Below, piece by piece: positions 25,376-30,043 of a stretch of 30,043 nucleotides of DNA; position 1 is the stretch's first letter, and the number at the start of each line of letters is the position of its first letter. The notes under the pieces are model-generated. The model had not been told where the DNA came from. It was given only the letters and a program-made list of their open reading frames with translations, and made no database searches. The stretch lies in contig JBCCHN010000054.1 of the NCBI GenBank assembly GCA_039028695.1, forward strand, positions 1-30,043, in the 5' to 3' direction. A program made the position numbers and the translations under genes. Origin of the DNA: JANQKX01 sp039028695. GTDB lineage: Bacteria; Pseudomonadota; Alphaproteobacteria; Kiloniellales; Kiloniellaceae.

Positions 25376-25387
25376 GATCGCCCCCGT

Positions 25388-27283
25388 CTATGCGTCTTCC
25401 AGCGCGGCTTGGGCGTTGAGCCATTCGGCCTCGGCTGTCTCGATGGCCGCTTTGAGCTCGCCGTGCCGGACTTGCAGATCCATCAACTTAGCCGTCGGGC
25501 CGTTATAGACCTCCGGATCGGCCAGCTTCTGCTCAAGTGTTTGGCGCTGGGCGGTCAGTTTTTCGATGCGCCGCTCCGCATCCTTGACCGCCTTGGCCAA
25601 GTCGGCGGTTGCTGCTCTTGCGGCCGCGGCGGCGCGCCTTTTATCCTTTTTGCTCAGCCCATCGCTTTTTTCCGGCTTATCGGCTCGGGCTTGATCCCGC
25701 TCTTGTCCCCGTTCCCGGCGGCGTTGTTCCATCAGGTGTTGCCGATAATCGTCCATGTCCCCCTCGAAGGGCGAGACACCACCGTCGGCGACCAGCCAAA
25801 GCCGGTCGGCGGCCAACTCCACCAGATGGGGATCGTGGCTGATCAGCACAACGGCGCCGGAGAAGGCGCCCAGGGCCTGGATCAGGGCCTGGCGGGCGTC
25901 CACGTCCAGATGGTTGGTGGGTTCGTCCAGGATCAGTAGGTGAGGCTCATCCCGGGTCATGAGGGCAAAGAGTAAACGCGCCTTTTCACCGCCGGAAAGC
26001 TTGCCCGCTTGGACCTCGGCCCGGTCGTGCCCGAAGCCAAAGCGGGCCAATTGAGAACGCAGCTTGACGGGTGGTTGGCCTGGTTGCAGACGGCTCAAGT
26101 GCTCCAAGGGCGTGGAATCCACGTCCAGTTCCTCGGTTTGGTCTTGGGAGAAATAGCCGACCCGTAGTTTGGACGAACGAGTCAGCTCGCCGCCCATCAC
26201 CTGCAGGCGGCCCGACAGCAAGCGTGCCAAAGTGGACTTGCCGTTCCCGTTCGCCCCCAGCAGGGCGACCCGGTCATCCATATCCAAACGCAGGTTCAGT
26301 CCCGTCAGCACCGGTTGGCCGTCAACATAGCCCACTGCGCCATCATGGGTCGTGATGATCGGCGGTGCCAAGGCATCCGGATCGGGAAATTGAAAGGTGG
26401 TGGTGCGGTCCTCGATCACGCTGGCAATGGGCTCCATGCGGGCGAGGGCCTTGACCCGGGATTGGGCCTGCCGGGCTTTCGAGGCTTTGTAGCGGAAGCG
26501 ATCGATGAAGGCTTGGATGTGGCGCCGCTGTGCTTCCTGCTTGACCCGCATGGCCTCCTGCAGCACCAGGCGCTCCCGCCGGGTCTTTTCAAAGCGGTCA
26601 TAGTTACCCTGATAGGAAATCAGCTTGCGGCCTTCCAGGTGAATAATGCGGTTCACCGCCCGATTGAGCAGGCCCCGGTCGTGCGAGACCATGAGGAAGG
26701 TCCCCGGATAGCGGGCCAAAAATCCCTCCAGCCACAGGGCGGCCTCCAAATCTAAGTGGTTGGTGGGCTCGTCCAGCAGCAAAAAGTCGGGCTCGGAAAA
26801 GAGCAAGGCGGCGAGGGCAACCCGCATGCGCCAGCCGCCCGAAAACTCCCGGCAGGGGCGGGCCTGCGCGGCCGCGTCAAAGCCAAGTCCTGCCAGGATG
26901 CGCGCCGCTCGGGCCGGGGCCGAGTCCGCCTGAATGGCGTTGAGGCGCTCGTGAATTTCGGCCAGATCCTCCGGGCTTTGCGGTGCCTCCAAGGCCTCCA
27001 AAAGGCGGCTGCGTTCCTGGTCGGCGGCCAGCACCGTCTCCAACAGACTGTCCTCGCCGGCCGGGGCGTCTTGAGCGACAGTGCCCAGTCGGATTTGATT
27101 GGGCAAGCTGACCGTGCCCTCATCGGATTGCAGCTGTCCCATAATCAGCTTTAATAAGGTGGTCTTGCCGCTGCCGTTGCGCCCGACCAAGCCCACCCGC
27201 TCGCCGCTGTGCACGGCAACAGTAGCCTTTTCCAACAGGGGTTCTCCCTGGATGCGATAGGTCAAATCGTTGATGTGAAGCAT
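25388..27283 (-). CDS. ABC-F family ATPase, YheS-like
   Basis: A soluble tandem ATPase of the ABC-F class, which acts on the ribosome rather than in transport. It has 631 residues from the ATG at 27283. The first ABC domain has GRNGSGKT at 34-41, the SGGWRMR signature and LLLDEPTNHLDL. The linker carries the AFIDRFRYKASKARQAQSRVKAL pattern (split by family) typical of YheS. The second domain has GANGNGKST, LSGGEKARL and LILDEPTNHLDV. The C-terminus is a charged coiled coil of about 100 residues. The frame extends 57 codons upstream to 27454, but that part is unlike the family and I exclude it. No strong ribosome site is seen. It is followed by the MFS gene after 12 nt. Confidence 0.94.
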   Translation of the reverse strand: MLHINDLTYRIQGEPLLEKATVAVHSGERVGLVGRNGSGKTTLLKLIMGQLQSDEGTVSLPNQIRLGTVAQDAPAGEDSLLETVLAADQERSRLLEALEAPQSPEDLAEIHERLNAIQADSAPARAARILAGLGFDAAAQARPCREFSGGWRMRVALAALLFSEPDFLLLDEPTNHLDLEAALWLEGFLARYPGTFLMVSHDRGLLNRAVNRIIHLEGRKLISYQGNYDRFEKTRRERLVLQEAMRVKQEAQRRHIQAFIDRFRYKASKARQAQSRVKALARMEPIASVIEDRTTTFQFPDPDALAPPIITTHDGAVGYVDGQPVLTGLNLRLDMDDRVALLGANGNGKSTLARLLSGRLQVMGGELTRSSKLRVGYFSQDQTEELDVDSTPLEHLSRLQPGQPPVKLRSQLARFGFGHDRAEVQAGKLSGGEKARLLFALMTRDEPHLLILDEPTNHLDVDARQALIQALGAFSGAVVLISHDPHLVELAADRLWLVADGGVSPFEGDMDDYRQHLMEQRRRERGQERDQARADKPEKSDGLSKKDKRRAAAAARAATADLAKAVKDAERRIEKLTAQRQTLEQKLADPEVYNGPTAKLMDLQVRHGELKAAIETAEAEWLNAQAALEDA

Positions 27284-27409
27284 GGCCGCGGACTGGGTTG
27301 GAAAGGGACAAATCGTCAAAGTATTAGTTCGATTGGCCGGGTCATAGCATGGGGCCGTTATGGGGAAAAGGGCGAGGGGATTAATGCCCATCCATGCGGT
27401 CAGACCCCA

Positions 27410-27438
27410 TTGCGTGCTGGTGGCAAAGCCGCTATAAG
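27410..27438 (+). promoter_or_regulatory. Sigma-70 type promoter for ndk
   Basis: TTGCGT (27410-27415), a 17-nt spacer and TATAAG (27433-27438) lie about 55 nt before the ndk start codon. Spacing is ideal and the -10 box matches 5 of 6. Confidence 0.6.
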
Positions 27439-27494
27439 CGCCGCTCAATTTCACGCCTCAATGACATCTCATTCGACGAAGGAGCGGCAGGCCA

Positions 27495-27917
27495 ATGGCT
27501 TTGGAACGGACCTTTTCAATCATCAAGCCGGATGCGACCCGGCGTAACCTGACCGGCAAAGTCACCGCTTGTCTAGAGGAAGGCGGCCTGCGCGTGGTGG
27601 CCAGCAAGCGGATCCGCATGACACGCGAACAGGCCGAGGGCTTTTATGCGGTCCACAAGGAGCGGCCCTTTTATAAAGACCTCTGCGACTTCATGACCTC
27701 TGGTCCAGTGGTGGTTCAGGTTCTGGAAGGGGAAAACGCCATCGCCCGGAACCGGGAAGTGATGGGAGCCACCAATCCGGCAGAAGCTACCGAGGGAACC
27801 ATACGGGCGCTCTTTGCCGAATCCATCGAGGCCAATTCGGTGCATGGCTCAGACGCGCCCGAGACGGCGGCCCAGGAAATCAAGTTCTTTTTCAGTGACG
27901 ACGAGATCGTGGGCTGA
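27495..27917 (+). CDS. ndk: Nucleoside diphosphate kinase
   Basis: Ndk moves the gamma phosphate of ATP to other nucleoside diphosphates through a phospho-histidine. The 140-residue protein has Lys11 in SIIKPDAT, the substrate loop RPFYKDLCDFMTSGP near 57-71, GATNPAEATEGTIRALF near 91-107 and the phosphorylated His117 in NSVHGSD. Length is normal. An AAGGAG lies about 10 nt before the ATG. It has its own promoter and terminator, so it is a single-gene unit, divergent from the ABC-F gene. Confidence 0.98.
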   Translation: MALERTFSIIKPDATRRNLTGKVTACLEEGGLRVVASKRIRMTREQAEGFYAVHKERPFYKDLCDFMTSGPVVVQVLEGENAIARNREVMGATNPAEATEGTIRALFAESIEANSVHGSDAPETAAQEIKFFFSDDEIVG

Positions 27918-27951
27918 TCGAGAGGCCGCTGGCCCCACAAAGGAATTCAAA

Positions 27952-27991
27952 AACAAAACGGGCGCGGAATCTTCTCCGTGCCCGTTTTGTT
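27952..27991. terminator. Bidirectional terminator between ndk and the oxidase microprotein
   Basis: A 12-bp perfect repeat (27952-27963 with 27980-27991) is extended by five more pairs, one of them a G-T wobble, to a 17-bp stem with a 6-nt loop. Its outer part is A-rich on one side and T-rich on the other, giving a T tract on both strands. It lies 35 nt after ndk and about 60 nt after the convergent small gene, so it can serve both. Confidence 0.88.
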
Positions 27992-28052
27992 ATTCTATCA
28001 AAAGAAACTTGTTTAACCTATTGCCCAGAAAACCTTTTTTGCTCTTATGAGT

Positions 28053-28178
28053 TCACAGCAAAAACAGGGCCATCAGCGCCAAAATGACAATTACTGAGAC
28101 GAGGCACCAAATGGTCAATTTAACAAAACCGCCCCAGGAGCGCTGATGCTCTCTAAGAAGTTGGATATCGTCCGGCAT
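28053..28178 (-). CDS. aa3-type cytochrome c oxidase subunit IV (microprotein)
   Basis: A 41-residue protein translated by hand from an ATG at 28178. A GAGGAG ribosome site lies 8 nt upstream. The N-terminal half is polar (MPDDIQLLREHQRSWGGFVK) and the rest is a single membrane helix of about 20 residues ending at the stop. The pattern REHQRSWGGFVKL-x-W followed by a helix and MALF near the end matches the short alphaproteobacterial aa3 oxidase subunit IV family, in which members have a conserved aromatic-GF before the helix. This subunit packs against the oxidase core in the inner membrane; its role is not well defined. It stands alone here, far from any other oxidase gene. The coding call is good; the family call is from pattern only. 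Confidence 0.75.
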   Translation of the reverse strand: MPDDIQLLREHQRSWGGFVKLTIWCLVSVIVILALMALFLL

Positions 28179-28243
28179 TTTTTGTACTCCTCGACTTGAT
28201 AGGAAGATTTTTAGCCCGACTGTTTTAGCTCCGCAAGGGGCTG

Positions 28244-28921
28244 TTACGGGATTTTCCCTTTGATGACTGGTGGTTGCGGGCTGATCAAGGTCCCCTGCGC
28301 CGGTACCAGTTCAGAGAATTCGACTCGCATTTGCACCAGTTGAGCTTGCCCACCAGCGACCAGCGCCAGGCAGTGGGGGTAAAGTCGGTGCTCCGCTGCA
28401 AGGACACGGGCGGCCAGGCTGTCGGCTGAGTCTCCGGGCAGAACCGGCACCGCGGCCTGACCGATAAGGGGGCCGCCGTCTACTTCCTCAAAGACATAAT
28501 GAACGCTGCAGCCATGCAGCTTTACGCCCGCGTCCAGAGCCCGCTGGTGGGTGTTCAGCCCAGGAAAGGAGGGCAGGAGCGAGGGGTGGATGTTGATCAT
28601 GCGGCCCAGCCAATGGTTCACAAAACCGTCGGTCAAAATGCGCATAAAGCCGGCTTGTGCGATAAGATCGACCTGTGCGGCTTGGAAAGCCTTGGTAACC
28701 TCAGCCTCAAAGGCCGGTCGATCCGGATAGCTGCGGTGGTCGATGGCCAGGGTCCTAATGCCCGCCGCTTCGGCCCGGCTGAGGCCTTGCGCGTCAGGCC
28801 GATTGGAAACCACTAGGACAAGCTCTGCCGGATAGGTAGGGTCCTGTGCGGCGTCGATGAGGGCCTGCAGATTGCTGCCCCGTCCGGAAATCATCACGCC
28901 AACGCGTTTTTTTTCGGCCAT
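28244..28921 (-). CDS. purN: Phosphoribosylglycinamide formyltransferase
   Basis: PurN transfers a formyl group from 10-formyl-tetrahydrofolate to GAR, the third step of purine synthesis. From the ATG at 28921 it has 225 residues. The phosphate-binding loop ISGRGSNLQALI is at 11-22. The catalytic residues are Asn110 and His112 in INIHPSLLPSFPG and Asp148 in EEVDGGPLIGQ. A TTG 7 codons earlier would overlap purM; the ATG has an AAGAAG upstream and fits the family. It begins 8 nt after the purM stop, so the two are one operon. Confidence 0.97.
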   Translation of the reverse strand: MAEKKRVGVMISGRGSNLQALIDAAQDPTYPAELVLVVSNRPDAQGLSRAEAAGIRTLAIDHRSYPDRPAFEAEVTKAFQAAQVDLIAQAGFMRILTDGFVNHWLGRMINIHPSLLPSFPGLNTHQRALDAGVKLHGCSVHYVFEEVDGGPLIGQAAVPVLPGDSADSLAARVLAAEHRLYPHCLALVAGGQAQLVQMRVEFSELVPAQGTLISPQPPVIKGKIP

Positions 28922-28929
28922 GGATCTTC

Positions 28930-30003
28930 TTAGCCTGGCCAAGAGGCATCGAGACGGTCAAATCGCACGCGAGCCTCGTCAGGCCCACAGGCCATGATCT
29001 GCCCGAGCTGGTGGACCCCTTCGCCATGGCTTTCGAAAACGGCTCGCACGTCCGACAGCGCCCCTCTATCGACGACCACGACCATCCCAATACCGCAATT
29101 GAAAGTCCGCAACATCTCCATCGGCGGTACTGCCCCATGAGACGAAAGCCAGGTGAAGACCCGTGGCACCGGCCAGTCGATGCCGGTCAGCTGGGCGGCC
29201 ATACCGTTGGGCAGCACCCTTGGAATGTTCTCGTAGAAGCCCCCGCCGGTCACGTGACAGAGGCCTTTAACGCCGCCTGTTGCGAGGGCCTTCAGGCACG
29301 ACTTTACGTATATTCGGGTGGGGGTTAGCAGCGCCTCGCCCAAAGTTTGGTCCGATGCGAAAGGGGCAGCTTGCCTGTAGTCCAAGCCCCTGTCGTTCAA
29401 AATTTTGCGCACCAAGGAAAATCCGTTGGAATGCAGACCATCGGAGGCCAAGCCCAAGATCACGTCGCCGGGCGCGATGGTGTTGCCGGAAAGGAGCTTG
29501 TTCCGCTCCACGGCGCCCAAAGCAAAGCCGGCAAGGTCATAGTCCCCTTCGGCATAAAGGCCCGGCATTTCAGCGGTCTCTCCCCCAATCAGGGCGCAAT
29601 TGGCCTGGCGGCAGCCCTCCGCAATACCGGCCACGATCTGGCGCCCGGCCTCGACCTCCAACTTGCCGGTGGCGTAGTAATCGAGAAACAGAAGGGGTTC
29701 GGCCCCTTGGACCACCAAATCGTTCACGCACATGGCGACAAGGTCGATGCCCACGCTATCGTGCTTGTCACAAGAAATGGCGATTTTTAGCTTGGTGCCT
29801 ACGCCGTCGTTCGCCGCCACGAGCAAGGGGTCCTCAAAGCCGGCAGCCTTGAGATCGAAAAGACCGCCGAAACCGCCCAGGCCCGCGTCTGAACCGGGCC
29901 GGGCCGTGGATTTGGCCAGGGGTTTGATTGCCTCGACGAGCGCATTGCCGGCATCGATATCCACACCGGCGTCTTTATAGCTTTGTTGGTTCCGTCTTGT
30001 TAT
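28930..30003 (-). CDS. purM: Phosphoribosylformylglycinamidine cyclo-ligase
   Basis: PurM closes the imidazole ring to give AIR, the fifth step of purine synthesis. The protein shows the family pattern YKDAGVDIDAGNALV, then GGFGGLFDL, ANDGVGTKLKIA, DLVAMCVNDLVVQGAEPLLFLDYYATG (split), GGETAEMPG and HVTGGGFYENIPR. The first standard start is a GTG at 29964, but that codon is the Val inside the conserved YKDAGVDID motif, so translation must begin earlier. No ATG exists between there and the window edge in any minus-strand frame. An in-frame ATA at 30001-30003 has GGAGG exactly 5 nt upstream, so I place the start there. The frame also runs open to the edge, so an external start is possible. The enzyme is certain; the start is not. 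Confidence 0.93.
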   Translation of the reverse strand: MTRRNQQSYKDAGVDIDAGNALVEAIKPLAKSTARPGSDAGLGGFGGLFDLKAAGFEDPLLVAANDGVGTKLKIAISCDKHDSVGIDLVAMCVNDLVVQGAEPLLFLDYYATGKLEVEAGRQIVAGIAEGCRQANCALIGGETAEMPGLYAEGDYDLAGFALGAVERNKLLSGNTIAPGDVILGLASDGLHSNGFSLVRKILNDRGLDYRQAAPFASDQTLGEALLTPTRIYVKSCLKALATGGVKGLCHVTGGGFYENIPRVLPNGMAAQLTGIDWPVPRVFTWLSSHGAVPPMEMLRTFNCGIGMVVVVDRGALSDVRAVFESHGEGVHQLGQIMACGPDEARVRFDRLDASWPG

Positions 30004-30043
30004 GACCGCCTCCAGCAGGCTAAATTGCGTTGAGAATCGCCAC

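Noticed and set aside
27284..27454. 57-codon in-frame extension upstream of the ABC-F gene
   Set aside because: The sequence is unlike the family, while MLHINDLTYR at 27283 matches a typical ABC-F start.
1..30043. Mobile elements, CRISPR arrays, tRNA or rRNA genes, toxin-antitoxin or defence systems
   Set aside because: I looked for transposase-like proteins, spaced repeats, tRNA-like folds and small gene pairs by eye and found none I could support.

Overview
The window reads as a stretch of core chromosome from an alphaproteobacterium, most likely Rhodospirillales-like. The evidence is the gene order (rpsF-rpsR-rplI; fabD-fabG-acpP-fabF-mltG; yicC-gmk; lptF-lptD-surA-pdxA-rsmA; pepA-holC; ndk; purM-purN) and a tiny gene for an aa3-type cytochrome oxidase subunit IV, a family typical of alphaproteobacteria. 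Coding is dense and fairly GC-rich. I saw no insertion sequence, phage gene, CRISPR array, tRNA or rRNA.

Layout. 1-530 (minus) is the 5' part of dnaB, cut by the window edge. 671-1906 (minus) is a cyclopropane fatty acid synthase. 2112-3621 (minus) is the rpsF-rpsR-rplI ribosomal operon, with a good promoter, a long leader and a textbook terminator. 4121-8875 (plus) is the fatty-acid module fabD-fabG-acpP-fabF followed by mltG. 9004-11214 holds three accessory genes: a small cupin, an EamA transporter and a convergent SDR. 11428-12999 (plus) is yicC-gmk. 12996-19603 (minus) is the outer-membrane block lptF-lptD-surA-pdxA-rsmA. 19971-21972 (plus) is pepA-holC. 21982-27283 holds a second EamA transporter (minus), an endonuclease/exonuclease/phosphatase-family protein (plus), and an MFS transporter plus an ABC-F ATPase (both minus). 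27495-27917 (plus) is ndk. 28053-28178 (minus) is the oxidase microprotein. 28244 to the right edge (minus) is purM-purN.

How the genes work together. fabD/fabG/acpP/fabF supply acyl chains for membrane lipids, and cfa modifies those lipids afterwards. mltG limits glycan strand growth in the wall. lptF and lptD are parts of the lipopolysaccharide export bridge, and surA chaperones outer-membrane proteins such as LptD. rsmA, rpsF, rpsR and rplI serve the ribosome. gmk, ndk, purM and purN belong to purine nucleotide synthesis, and dnaB and holC to replication.

Most of the window is ordinary, and I did not find a convincing new biological system. The points most worth checking are: a purM gene whose best-placed start codon is ATA; the absence of lptG between lptF and lptD; the 41-residue oxidase subunit gene; a stem directly in front of the rplI ribosome binding site; and low-complexity tails on both bS6 and bL9.
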